Shown here: positions 1 through 8,236 of the stretch, piece by piece
How positions within the stretch are numbered: position 1 is the first letter of the stretch
How the letters are laid out: each line of letters starts with the position of its first letter
Assembly (NCBI RefSeq): GCF_000334455.1
Contig: NZ_BANX01000028.1
Location: 62,001 to 126,000, forward strand
Direction of reading: 5' to 3'
DNA from: Gordonia soli NBRC 108243
GTDB lineage: Bacteria > Actinomycetota > Actinomycetes > Mycobacteriales > Mycobacteriaceae
DNA: 64,000 nucleotides
Translations under genes and position numbers: made by a program
The notes under the pieces: model-generated
What the model was told of the DNA's origin: nothing
What the model saw: the letters and a program-made list of their open reading frames with translations, nothing else
Database searches by the model: none

Positions 1-467
1 GTTTCGAGCTCGGGGTCCTGGAGTTGCTCGCCGATCCCGATGCGGCACTGGCCTATCTGGGCCCCGACCTCCTCGCCGACGATTTCGACGCCGCCGAGGC
101 GATCAGGCGGTTGTCGGCCGACCCGGCCCGCACCGTCGGCGACGCACTGCTCGACCAGCGTCTGATGGCCGGCGTCGGCAACGTGTTCCGCTCCGAGATC
201 TGCTTCCTGCGTCGGGTGCTCCCGACCCGTCCGGTGGGCGAGGTCGAGGTGGCACCGATGGTCGACCTCAGCCGACAGTTGTTGTGGGCCAACCGTCTCC
301 GCACAGCCCGCAGCACCACCGGCCAGACGTCGCCGAACGCGCGGATGTGGGTCTATGGCCGGCGCGGACAGTGGTGCCGACGATGCAGCACCCCGATCGC
401 GCGCGATCACATGGGCCCGGTGGGCGAGGATCGGGTCGTCTACTTCTGTCCCGCCTGCCAGAGCTGA
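1..467 (+). CDS. nei2: Fpg/Nei-family DNA glycosylase, C-terminal part (5' end outside window)
   Basis: Base-excision repair glycosylase/AP lyase that removes oxidised bases; the catalytic N-terminus lies before the window. The reading frame is open from base 3. Visible are the helix-two-turn-helix region (DQRLMAGVGNVFRSEICF) and a C-terminal zinc finger with two Cys pairs, WCRRC and FCPAC. The finger and the recalled Rv3297 (nei2) position upstream of glpD favour endonuclease VIII type 2 over MutM, but without the N-terminus the choice rests on context. It converges on glpD. Confidence 0.82.
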   Translation, partial: FELGVLELLADPDAALAYLGPDLLADDFDAAEAIRRLSADPARTVGDALLDQRLMAGVGNVFRSEICFLRRVLPTRPVGEVEVAPMVDLSRQLLWANRLRTARSTTGQTSPNARMWVYGRRGQWCRRCSTPIARDHMGPVGEDRVVYFCPACQS

Positions 468-495
468 CGCCCTCCCGCGACCTCGTTTCGCTCCC

Positions 496-515
496 GCGAC
501 CTCGACTGAGGTCGC
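496..515. terminator. Hairpin between convergent nei2 and glpD
   Basis: GCGACCTC, four-base loop, GAGGTCGC: an 8-bp perfect stem lying between two convergent stop codons. There is no T tract, so termination is inferred from position. The flanking stretch (470-560) repeats the motif CGCGACCTCG and holds no gene. Confidence 0.4.
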
Positions 516-585
516 GACGGCGAGATGAGCTCGCGCGAGGCGAGGTCCAGGTGGGGTCGGATGTCTCGGAGAGCGACCGATCGGG

Positions 586-2328
586 TCAGCGCGGCACCGG
601 CACCGGCTCGAGGATCTCCGGTCGCGCCTCCGGAGCCGCGGCACGCAGGGCGTCGGCAGAGGCGTCATCGGGTTGCTGTTGCGACGCGACCTCGGCCTCG
701 ACCCGCGCCCGGTAGGTGTCGACCTCGAAGGCGACATCCTCGGCGGTCCAGCCGAGTACGGGCGCCAGCAGGTCGGCGACCTCCTGGGCGCAGCCGACGC
801 CGCGATGGGAGTACTCGATCGCGATCCGGGTGCGGCGGGCCAGCACGTCCTCGAGGTGCAGGGCCGCCTCGTCGATGGCTGCGTAGAGAACCTCCACCCG
901 CAGGTACTGCGGAGCGGCCTCCAAGGGGCGCAACAGCGACGGGTCGTCGGCCGCGTACGCGAGCACCTCGTCGATCAGCGAGCCGTAGCGATTCAGCAAT
1001 CGACGAATCCGGTAGGGGTGCAAGCCGTATCGCTGGCCGAGGTGCTCGCACTGGTTGATGAGAGCGAAGTATCCGTCGGCGCCGACGAGCGGGACCCGCT
1101 CGGTGATCGAGGGCGCGACCCGGGTGGGGATGAAGTCGTTACAGGCATCGACGGCGGCGGCGGCCATCACCCGATAGGTGGTGTACTTGCCGCCCGCGAT
1201 GGAGACCAGGCCGGGTGCGACGCGGGCGACCGCATGCTCACGGGACAGCTTCGACGTCTGGTCGTCCTCACCGGCGAGCAACGGACGTAGCCCGGCGTAG
1301 ACGCCTTCGATGTCGTCGTGCGTCAGCGGCGTCACCAGGACCTGGTTCACCCGATCCAGGATGTAGTCGATGTCGGCGTGCGTGGCCGCCGGATGCGCGA
1401 GGTCGAGATCCCAGTCGGAGTCGGTGGTACCGATGATCCAGTGCGTCTCCCACGGGATGACGAACAGGACCGAGTTGGCGGTCCGCAGGATGATCGCCGT
1501 CTCGCTGACGATGCGGTCGCGCGGCACCACGATGTGCACTCCCTTGGAGGCTCGCACCCGGAAGTGGCCGCGTTGCCGGGACAACGCCTGGACCTCGTCG
1601 GTCCACACTCCGGCGGCATTGATCACGCAGTGCGCGCGTACCTCGGTGACCTCGCCGTTCTCGGAGTCACGGACGCGGACTCCCATCACCCGGTCGGCTT
1701 CACGGAGAAATCCGACCACCTGCGTGGACGTCCGGATGACCGCACCGTAGTTCGCCGCGGTGCGCGCGACCGTGAGGGTGTGGCGGGCGTCGTCGACGAC
1801 GGTGTCGTAATAGCGGATTCCGCCGATCAGCGAGTCCCGCTTCAGCGCGGGGGCGACCCGCAACGCGCCGGACCGGGTCACATGTCGTTGCCCGGGAACC
1901 GACTTCGCGCCGCCCATCTGGTCGTACAGGAACAGTCCGGCTGCCACATAGGGCCGCTCCCAAACGCGCTGGGTCAGCGGATAGAGGAAGGGCAAGGGCT
2001 TGACCAGGTGCGGCGCCAGCAGTCGGAGCGACAGTTCGCGCTCCTTCAGCGCTTCGCGGACCAGTCCGAACTCGAGTTGTTCGAGGTACCGGAGGCCGCC
2101 GTGGAACATCTTCGACGACCGACTCGACGTGCCGGCGGCGATGTCTCGCGCCTCCACCAACGCGACGCGCAGCCCTCGGGTGGCCGCGTCGAGTGCCGCA
2201 CCGACACCGACGACGCCACCGCCGACCACGACGATGTCGAACTGCTCCGCGCCGAGGCGACGCCATGCCTCCGCCCGGTAGAGCGGTCCCAGGTCCGCTG
2301 GCCGATCCGGGTTGAACTCGGTCGTCAT
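586..2328 (-). CDS. glpD: Aerobic glycerol-3-phosphate dehydrogenase, FAD-dependent
   Basis: Oxidises sn-glycerol-3-phosphate to dihydroxyacetone phosphate and passes electrons to the quinone pool at the inner face of the membrane. The 580-residue length fits the GlpD family. An FAD-binding Rossmann motif (VVVGGGVVGVGAAL) begins about 30 residues in, followed by TSSRSSKMFHGGLRYLEQ, typical of GlpD. The ATG at 2328 is chosen over the longer frame because a TACGCT hexamer (2342-2337) ends eight bases upstream, the spacing of a leaderless start. It is divergent from glpK, so kinase and dehydrogenase flank one regulatory gap. It corresponds by recalled order to glpD2 (Rv3302c). No GlpF facilitator is seen nearby. 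Confidence 0.94.
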   Translation of the reverse strand: MTTEFNPDRPADLGPLYRAEAWRRLGAEQFDIVVVGGGVVGVGAALDAATRGLRVALVEARDIAAGTSSRSSKMFHGGLRYLEQLEFGLVREALKERELSLRLLAPHLVKPLPFLYPLTQRVWERPYVAAGLFLYDQMGGAKSVPGQRHVTRSGALRVAPALKRDSLIGGIRYYDTVVDDARHTLTVARTAANYGAVIRTSTQVVGFLREADRVMGVRVRDSENGEVTEVRAHCVINAAGVWTDEVQALSRQRGHFRVRASKGVHIVVPRDRIVSETAIILRTANSVLFVIPWETHWIIGTTDSDWDLDLAHPAATHADIDYILDRVNQVLVTPLTHDDIEGVYAGLRPLLAGEDDQTSKLSREHAVARVAPGLVSIAGGKYTTYRVMAAAAVDACNDFIPTRVAPSITERVPLVGADGYFALINQCEHLGQRYGLHPYRIRRLLNRYGSLIDEVLAYAADDPSLLRPLEAAPQYLRVEVLYAAIDEAALHLEDVLARRTRIAIEYSHRGVGCAQEVADLLAPVLGWTAEDVAFEVDTYRARVEAEVASQQQPDDASADALRAAAPEARPEILEPVPVPR

Positions 2329-2336
2329 GATCCCCC

Positions 2337-2342
2337 AGCGTA
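2337..2342 (-). promoter_or_regulatory. Predicted -10 box (TACGCT) of leaderless glpD
   Basis: TANNNT on the minus strand, ending eight bases before the glpD ATG at 2328, so transcription would start at or next to the start codon. No ribosome binding site lies between. Confidence 0.5.
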
Positions 2343-2368
2343 ATTGATCGAGGCCGTCGGTCCCGGCC

Positions 2369-2388
2369 GACGCACGGGTTCGTGCGTC
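2369..2388. promoter_or_regulatory. Inverted repeat in the glpD-glpK divergent gap
   Basis: GACGCACG, loop GGTT, CGTGCGTC: an 8-bp perfect inverted repeat centrally placed between the divergent glpD and glpK starts. It could be an operator for a glycerol regulator or a hairpin in the glpK leader. No regulator of the GlpR type is seen next to it. Confidence 0.35.
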
Positions 2389-2429
2389 ACGACCCCACGG
2401 TGGACGTGACGCATGGAACACTGGCGACC

Positions 2430-3938
2430 GTGGCCAGAGAACCCAGGTATGTGGCGGCGGTCGACCAGGGCACCACGTCGACCCGAGCGATGGTCTTCGA
2501 TCATGACGGGCGCGTCGTCGCCTCCGAGCAGATCGAGCATCAGCAGATCTTCCCGCGTGCGGGGTGGGTCGAGCACGATGCGGCCGAGATCTGGCGCAAC
2601 ACGCGTCGGGTCGCCGCCGCGGCACTCGCCTCGATCGATCTGACCTCCGACGACGTCGCGGCGTGCGGCCTCACCAATCAACGCGAGACCACGGTGATCT
2701 GGGATCGCACCACCGGTGAACCGGTCCACAACGCGATCGTGTGGCAGGACACCAGGACGGGCACCCTCTGCGAGGAGATGGCCGGTGACGAGGGCGTCGA
2801 TCGCTATCGGGACCGGACCGGGCTGCCCCTGTCCACTTATTTCGCGGGCCCCAAGATCCGATGGCTGCTCGACAACGTTGACGGCGTCCGCGAACGCGCA
2901 GAGGCAGGCGAACTGTGCTTCGGCACAATGGATTCCTGGACCGCCTGGAACATGACCGGCGGTCCCGACGGCGGTCTGCACATCACCGACGTGACCAACG
3001 CCTCGCGCACGATGTTGATGGACCTGCGCACCCTGTCGTGGGATGAGGAGATCTGCGCGCAGATGGGCATCCCGGTGGCTGCGCTGCCGGAGATCCGCAG
3101 TTCGTCGGAGGTCTACGGTCCACTGCGGGAACAGGGCCCGCTGCGCGGCGTCCCACTCGCCGGAATCCTGGGCGACCAGCAGGCCGCGACCTTCGGTCAG
3201 GCGTGCCTCTCCCCCGGCGAGGCCAAGAACACCTACGGGACCGGCAACTTCCTGCTGCTGAACACCGGCACCGAGCCGGTGTTCAGCGAACACGGACTCC
3301 TCACCACCGTCTGCTACCGGATCGGCGACGACGCACCGCGCTATGCACTGGAGGGCTCGATCGCGGTCACCGGCTCGCTGGTCCAGTGGTTGCGCGACAA
3401 CCTCGGTCTGTTCCGCGAGGCGAGCGAGATCGAACGGCTCGCCGCCGAAGTCGACGACAACGGTGGCGCCTACTTCGTACCCGCCTTCTCCGGGCTGTTC
3501 GCCCCGCGCTGGCGTCCTGACGCCCGCGGCGTGATCGTCGGCCTGACACGCTTCGTCAACAAGGGACACCTCGCCCGAGCCGCGTTGGAGGCCAGCGCCT
3601 TCCAGACCCGCGAGGTGATCGAGGCGATGCAGGCCGACTCTGGAGTCGAGCTGTCGACGCTCAAGGTCGACGGCGGCATGGTCGTCAACGAACTGCTGAT
3701 GCAGTTCCAGGCCGACATCCTCGACGTCCCCGTGGTGCGGCCCGTGGTGAACGAGACCACCGCGCTGGGCGCCGCCTACGCCGCTGGGCTGGCGGTCGGG
3801 TTCTGGGAGGGCGAAGACGACATCCGCGCCAACTGGGCCGAGGACAAACGGTGGGAGCCCACGATGGCCGCCGACGACCGGGACCGTCTGTACGCCGACT
3901 GGAATCGCGCCGTCGAGCACAGCTTCGACCTGGCCTGA
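2430..3938 (+). CDS. glpK: Glycerol kinase
   Basis: Phosphorylates glycerol to sn-glycerol-3-phosphate, the substrate of the divergent glpD product. FGGY-family kinase: ATP/phosphate motif DQGTTSTRA near the N-terminus, first FGGY signature [14 protein letters not shown], and C-terminal [14 protein letters not shown] followed by [13 protein letters not shown]. The GTG at 2430 gives 502 residues, the usual GlpK length, with the DQGTT motif close to the N-terminus. A GTG at 2382 would add 16 unrelated residues. Confidence 0.95.
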   Translation: MAREPRYVAAVDQGTTSTRAMVFDHDGRVVASEQIEHQQIFPRAGWVEHDAAEIWRNTRRVAAAALASIDLTSDDVAACGLTNQRETTVIWDRTTGEPVHNAIVWQDTRTGTLCEEMAGDEGVDRYRDRTGLPLSTYFAGPKIRWLLDNVDGVRERAEAGELCFGTMDSWTAWNMTGGPDGGLHITDVTNASRTMLMDLRTLSWDEEICAQMGIPVAALPEIRSSSEVYGPLREQGPLRGVPLAGILGDQQAATFGQACLSPGEAKNTYGTGNFLLLNTGTEPVFSEHGLLTTVCYRIGDDAPRYALEGSIAVTGSLVQWLRDNLGLFREASEIERLAAEVDDNGGAYFVPAFSGLFAPRWRPDARGVIVGLTRFVNKGHLARAALEASAFQTREVIEAMQADSGVELSTLKVDGGMVVNELLMQFQADILDVPVVRPVVNETTALGAAYAAGLAVGFWEGEDDIRANWAEDKRWEPTMAADDRDRLYADWNRAVEHSFDLA

Positions 3939-3948
3939 CCGACCGACG

Positions 3949-4686
3949 ATGCCGGAGGAGTCGGTGCCTGCCGAATCATGGTCGGGTGAGGCGGGCTACG
4001 GCTACCGCCCGTCGTCGTCACCCCTGGCCGCACTGATCTGGTGGGCAGACGTCGACACCGAGTACACCTACACCGAGGCGGCCACCGAGTTCTGGGGGCT
4101 GTCCTTCGGCGCACTGGCCGACGGCGGTTCATCGGCCACCCTCATCGGTCCCGCAACGGCTCCACGCGAACTCCGGATGGTGCCCGGCGAACGACACTGG
4201 GGCGTCGAGTTCGAGCCGCACGTGTTCCTGCGGGGCCTCGAACACAAGCCGATCGACGAGCTCCGCGAACTGGACACCGACGGCCACTGGTTCACCCTCG
4301 GATCGATCCGGTTCCCGTTCCCCGCGCTCGACGACCTCGAACGACTCGTCGGCAGTCTGGCCGCGCAGGGCTTCCTGGTCGCCGAGGCGTCGGTGGCCAC
4401 CGCGCTGCGCGGCGGTGACGTCGGCTATTCCGAACGGAACCTCCGACGGATGGTCACCTCCACAACGGGTGTGCGCCGCAAGGAGATCGAGCAGATGCGG
4501 CGCGCCCGCGCCGCGTATCGACTCCTCCAGGAGGGCGCGACCCTGGCCGAGGCCGCAGTCGCGGCGGGGTATTCGGATCAGGCGCACATGACGCGGTCCT
4601 TCCGCGTCTTCGCCGGCCGCTCCCCCGGCCAGATCCTTCGCGACGACTCATCGACGCCGTTCGACTCACGACCGTCCGACCCCTGA
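3949..4686 (+). CDS. AraC-family transcriptional regulator
   Basis: Cytoplasmic DNA-binding regulator of 245 residues. The N-terminal 150 residues form a sensor-like domain with no recognised ligand. The C-terminal ~80 residues carry the AraC double helix-turn-helix: SERNLRRMVTSTTGVRRKEI, then ATLAEAAVAAGYSDQAHMTRSF and FAGRSPGQI. It begins 10 bases after glpK and precedes an epoxide hydrolase in the same direction, so it could be cotranscribed with either; target genes are not known. A GTG at 3964 behind a GGAGGAG stretch is an alternative start. Confidence 0.85.
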   Translation: MPEESVPAESWSGEAGYGYRPSSSPLAALIWWADVDTEYTYTEAATEFWGLSFGALADGGSSATLIGPATAPRELRMVPGERHWGVEFEPHVFLRGLEHKPIDELRELDTDGHWFTLGSIRFPFPALDDLERLVGSLAAQGFLVAEASVATALRGGDVGYSERNLRRMVTSTTGVRRKEIEQMRRARAAYRLLQEGATLAEAAVAAGYSDQAHMTRSFRVFAGRSPGQILRDDSSTPFDSRPSDP

Positions 4687-4766
4687 CGCGAGACGGCCGA
4701 AACGTTCAATCCCGGCGACGGGTCCGATTGAGACCGTTGGTGCACACCACAACGGAAGGACCCACC

Positions 4767-6071
4767 ATGAACGTCACCGCAGGCGCCGCCGATCCTCGCA
4801 CCACCGATCTCACCTCCGCACCGGATGCCCCGGCGCCCGGCATCACCCGCGGCCTCCCTCGTGTCGCCGACGATCGCCTCGCGGAGCTCCGGGACCGTAT
4901 CGCGACCACCCGGTTGCCGCGTACGGCACCGGCGGCGGCGTCCGCGCCGGGACCGGGCGCCGACCTCGCCGAGCGACTCCTCGCGCACTGGCATGACGAA
5001 TTCGACTGGCGAGCGATCGAGGAGCGGGTCGAGCAGCTCGGTCACCTGACGACCACCACGGCCGACGGGCGCCGTCTCGCCGCCATCCACGCGGATGCCG
5101 CAGCGGACCGCACGACCGGGGACTCGACCGCCGACGCCGGCGTCCCGATCCTGCTCGTACACGGTTGGCCCGACTCACCGTTGCGATTCCTCGATCTCAT
5201 CCCGCTGCTCACCGCCGCCGGCCACGAGGTCGTGGCGCCGGCGATCCCCGGGTACTGGTACAGCGATGAGCCCGAGGGCGAGATGTCGCGGGAACTCGCC
5301 GCCGAGGACTTCCACGCGCTCATGACCGCCCTGGGACACGACCGCTATGCGGTCCACGGCGGGGACTGGGGAGCCGCTGTCGCACAGTCGATCGCACAGA
5401 ACCACCCGGAGTCGGTGGTCGGCCTCCACCTCACCGACGTCCCGTTCGATCTCGCCTACACCATCGACCGTGACTCGGCCGGTCCCGCCGAGATCGCCTA
5501 TCTCGACGCGATCGAGAAGTTCGGCGCCGAGGCGCTCTACCTGATCGGTAACACCACCGCACCGAACCTGGTCGCGACTGCCCTGCAGGACAGCCCGATC
5601 GGCCTCGCGTCGTGGATCGGCGCCCTCTACGATGCGTGGTCCGACGACCGGATCGACGCCGAGCACGTCATCGCCAACGCGGCGGCGCTGTTGCTCACCG
5701 ACACCGTCCGATCGTCGATGCGGCTCTACTCCGAGCCCGCCCAGGCATGGGACGATTCGGCCTGGTCGGGCGAGGCCGACACGGCGGAATGGTCGGGCGA
5801 GGCCGACACAGCGGAATGGTCGGGCGAGGCCGACACAGCGGAATGGTCGGGCGAGGCCGACGCCGGCGGGTGGGCGCCGACTCCGGTCACCGTCCCCACC
5901 GCGTTCGCGCTGTTCCCGGCCGACCTGGGTGTGGCGCCGAAGGAGCTCGCCGACCGGTACTTCGCGGTGGAGCGGTTCACGGTGATGCCGCGAGGCGGAC
6001 ACTTCGCCGCGCTCGAGCAGCCGACGGCCGTGGCGACCGACCTGGTGGAGTTCCTCGCAGGTCGGTCCTGA
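4767..6071 (+). CDS. Epoxide hydrolase, alpha/beta-hydrolase fold, with an internal nonapeptide repeat
   Basis: Hydrolyses epoxides to diols through an aspartyl-ester intermediate. The N-terminal region (LPRVADDRLAELRDRI) matches the EHN domain of microsomal-type epoxide hydrolases. HGWPDS at about residue 132 forms the oxyanion region, GGDWGAA holds the likely nucleophile Asp200, and PRGGHFAALEQP carries the likely general base His412. The ATG at 4767 has a GGAAGGA ribosome site 7 bases upstream, giving 434 residues. Residues 333-368 are four copies of a nine-residue unit WSGEADTAE, lying between the lid region and the catalytic His. The repeat is not part of the family fold and is probably a surface loop expansion. 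An AraC regulator precedes it. Confidence 0.88.
   Translation: MNVTAGAADPRTTDLTSAPDAPAPGITRGLPRVADDRLAELRDRIATTRLPRTAPAAASAPGPGADLAERLLAHWHDEFDWRAIEERVEQLGHLTTTTADGRRLAAIHADAAADRTTGDSTADAGVPILLVHGWPDSPLRFLDLIPLLTAAGHEVVAPAIPGYWYSDEPEGEMSRELAAEDFHALMTALGHDRYAVHGGDWGAAVAQSIAQNHPESVVGLHLTDVPFDLAYTIDRDSAGPAEIAYLDAIEKFGAEALYLIGNTTAPNLVATALQDSPIGLASWIGALYDAWSDDRIDAEHVIANAAALLLTDTVRSSMRLYSEPAQAWDDSAWSGEADTAEWSGEADTAEWSGEADTAEWSGEADAGGWAPTPVTVPTAFALFPADLGVAPKELADRYFAVERFTVMPRGGHFAALEQPTAVATDLVEFLAGRS
5763..5870 (+). repeat. Four in-frame tandem copies of a 27-bp unit inside the epoxide hydrolase gene
   Basis: Units at 5763-5789, 5790-5816, 5817-5843 and 5844-5870. Units 1 to 3 differ at one or two bases; unit 4 shares the first 18 bases then diverges to encode AGG instead of TAE. 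Each encodes WSGEAD plus three residues, so copy-number change keeps the frame. Confidence 0.95.
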
Positions 6072-6082
6072 CCAGCCGATCT

Positions 6083-6121
6083 CGTAGCTCGAACACGCGC
6101 ATACCGCGTGTTCGAGCTACG
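6083..6121. terminator. Bidirectional hairpin terminator between epoxide hydrolase gene and lpdA
   Basis: Two perfect 17-base arms (6083-6099 and 6105-6121) around a five-base loop, exactly between convergent genes. There is no long T tract, but stem strength and location support termination for both. Confidence 0.75.
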
Positions 6122-6134
6122 GATTCGGAGGGAC

Positions 6135-7538
6135 TCAGTCGAGGTCGTCGTGGCGTACGAGCTGTCGGGCGGCCTCGACCACCGACCCGGACAGCGACGG
6201 GTACACCGACAGTGTTTGGGCGAGGTCGGAGACGGTCAGCTTGTTCTGCACCGACAGCGCGATCGGCAGGATGAGCTCGGAGGCGGTCGGTGCGACGACG
6301 ACCCCGCCGATGACCACGCCGGTAGCCGGCCGGCAGAAGATCTTCACGAAGCCACGACGCAGACCGCTCATCTTGGCGCGCGGGTTGGTCGCCAACGGCA
6401 GCATCACCGTGCGGGCGGGGTACTCACCCGCGTCGATCGCCTTCTGGGAGACACCGACGGTCGCGATCTCCGGTCGTGTGAAGATCGCCGACGCAACGGT
6501 CTTCAGCTTGATCGGGCTGACCCCCTCGCCGAGCGCGTGGTACATGGCGATGCGCCCCTGCATCGCAGCCACCGACGCCAGCGGGAAGAGGCCCGTGCAA
6601 TCGCCCGCGGCGTAGATGCCGGGCACCGACGTCCGCGACACGCGATCGACGGTGATGTAGTTGCCACGGTCGATCGCGACTCCGGCGTTGTCGAGGCCGA
6701 GTGCGCCGGTGTTGGGTACCGAGCCGACCGTCATCAGCACATGCGATCCGGTCACGGTGCGGCCGTCGGCCAGATGCGCGGTCACCGAGTCCCCGTCGCG
6801 GACCACACGATCGGCACGCGCATGTTTGATCAGTTCCACTCCGCGTTCGGCCAGCGCGTCCTCCAGCACCAGCGCGGCGTCCTCGTCCTCGCCGGGCAGC
6901 ACCCGGTCACGGCTGGAGACGAGGGTCACCCGGACCCCGAGTTCGGTGTAGGCGTGCACGAACTCGGCACCGGTGACACCGGAACCGATGACGACGAGGT
7001 GCTCGGGCAGTTCCTCGAGGTCGTAGAGCTGACGCCAGGTGAGGATCCGTTCACCGTCGGGCTGGGCGTCGGGCAAGACGCGCGGCGATGCGCCGGTGGC
7101 GATCAAGACCACGTCGCCGTCGTAGCGCTGGGTGGAGCCGTCGGACAGGGTCGCGGTGACGCCGTGGGTGGAGACACCGACCTGCGAGTCGTCGAGGCGA
7201 GCGGTACCGGACACCAGGTTCACGCCCTCGCTGATGAGGCGTGAGCGGATGTCGGCGGACTGCGCGAAGGCCAGGTCGCGCACCCGCTGATGGATCTGCG
7301 GCAGGCTGACGAGCGCGTCATCGGTCTTCAGGTTGATGCCGAGGTCGATCGCCCGACGCACCTCGGTGCGGATCCCCGTCGACGCGATGAACGTCTTGGA
7401 CGGGACGCAGTCCCAGAGCACACACGCACCGCCGACGCCGTCGGAGTCGATCACCGTGATGTCCGCGCCGTAGGCGGCCGCGGCCAGGGCGGCCTCGTAC
7501 CCCGCGGGTCCACCGCCGATGATGACGATCTTGGTCAC
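6135..7538 (-). CDS. lpdA: Flavoprotein disulfide reductase family, LpdA-type NAD(P)H quinone reductase
   Basis: FAD- and NAD(P)H-binding oxidoreductase of 467 residues. N-terminal FAD motif VIIGGGPAGYEAALAA, paired cysteines in ACVLWDCVPSK, second nucleotide motif VVIGSGVTGAEF, and C-terminal dimer domain. The C-terminal His of lipoamide dehydrogenases is replaced: where those enzymes read HPT, this one reads YPSLSGS. That fits Rv3303c LpdA, known as a quinone reductase rather than a lipoamide dehydrogenase. By recalled gene order it sits next to glpD as in M. tuberculosis; here the AraC and epoxide hydrolase genes separate them. The substrate assignment is by homology. Confidence 0.88.
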   Translation of the reverse strand: MTKIVIIGGGPAGYEAALAAAAYGADITVIDSDGVGGACVLWDCVPSKTFIASTGIRTEVRRAIDLGINLKTDDALVSLPQIHQRVRDLAFAQSADIRSRLISEGVNLVSGTARLDDSQVGVSTHGVTATLSDGSTQRYDGDVVLIATGASPRVLPDAQPDGERILTWRQLYDLEELPEHLVVIGSGVTGAEFVHAYTELGVRVTLVSSRDRVLPGEDEDAALVLEDALAERGVELIKHARADRVVRDGDSVTAHLADGRTVTGSHVLMTVGSVPNTGALGLDNAGVAIDRGNYITVDRVSRTSVPGIYAAGDCTGLFPLASVAAMQGRIAMYHALGEGVSPIKLKTVASAIFTRPEIATVGVSQKAIDAGEYPARTVMLPLATNPRAKMSGLRRGFVKIFCRPATGVVIGGVVVAPTASELILPIALSVQNKLTVSDLAQTLSVYPSLSGSVVEAARQLVRHDDLD

Positions 7539-7715
7539 TGTGGGACTCCTGTTCTCACCGCGATCGCACAGAGCGTTGCTTCGTGGGCACGACTGACACG
7601 ACCGGGGCTGTGGTCGATGGCGCGGGGTGGGCGTACCCCCACCCTATTCGTCCGCCATCAGCGGTGGCACACGAGCCGACCCCCGGGCGCGCTTTCCCCA
7701 CCGGCGCGGACCATC

Positions 7716-7721
7716 TAGGCT
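7716..7721 (+). promoter_or_regulatory. Predicted -10 box (TAGGCT) of a leaderless gene
   Basis: Hexamer ends seven bases before the GTG at 7729; no ribosome site intervenes. Confidence 0.5.
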
Positions 7722-7728
7722 TTCGCCC

Positions 7729-8211
7729 GTGCCGATCTATGCCGCCTACGGGTCCAACATGCATCCCGAGCAGATGGCGGAACGTGCCCCGCACTCGCCG
7801 ATGTCGAGCACCGGGTGGCTGCACGGCTGGCGCCTGACGTTCGGCGGTGGCGACATCGGCTGGGAGGGTTCGCTCGCCACGGTCACCGAGGATCGCGACG
7901 ACCCGACCGCGAAGGTGTTCGTGGTGCTCTACGACGTCACAACCGAGGACGAGGAGACCCTGGACCGCTGGGAGGGGTCGGAACTCGGCATCCACCGCAA
8001 GATCCGCGCACGCATCCACACCGCCGACGGTCCGGTCCTGGCCTGGCTCTACGTGCTCGATGCCTTCGAGGGTGGGCTCCCGTCGGCCCGCTATCTCGGC
8101 GTGATGGCCGAGGCGGCCGAGATCGCCGGTGCTCCCGCGGAGTACGTCCAGGATCTGCGCCTGCGGGAGTCCCGCAACGTCGGCCCGGGACCTGGAGCCG
8201 TCGAACCCTGA
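7729..8211 (+). CDS. Gamma-glutamylcyclotransferase-like protein (Rv3304 homologue)
   Basis: 160-residue cytoplasmic protein. IYAAYGSNMHPEQM at the N-terminus is the YGSN substrate-binding signature of the gamma-glutamylcyclotransferase fold, and EGSELGIHRKIRA supplies the conserved downstream acidic residue. The family cleaves gamma-glutamyl amide bonds to give 5-oxoproline; the true substrate here is unknown. The GTG at 7729 is chosen because the YGSN motif lies close to the start and a TAGGCT box ends seven bases upstream. It is divergent from lpdA and convergent with the amidohydrolase gene, as recalled for Rv3304. Confidence 0.78.
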   Translation: MPIYAAYGSNMHPEQMAERAPHSPMSSTGWLHGWRLTFGGGDIGWEGSLATVTEDRDDPTAKVFVVLYDVTTEDEETLDRWEGSELGIHRKIRARIHTADGPVLAWLYVLDAFEGGLPSARYLGVMAEAAEIAGAPAEYVQDLRLRESRNVGPGPGAVEP

Positions 8212-8236
8212 TCGCCACACCGCGTCCGCTGCCGGT

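Noticed and set aside
2325..3920. 531-codon open frame opposite glpK
   Set aside because: Shadow frame of a clear glycerol kinase; composition is Gly/Val/Arg-rich with no motif.
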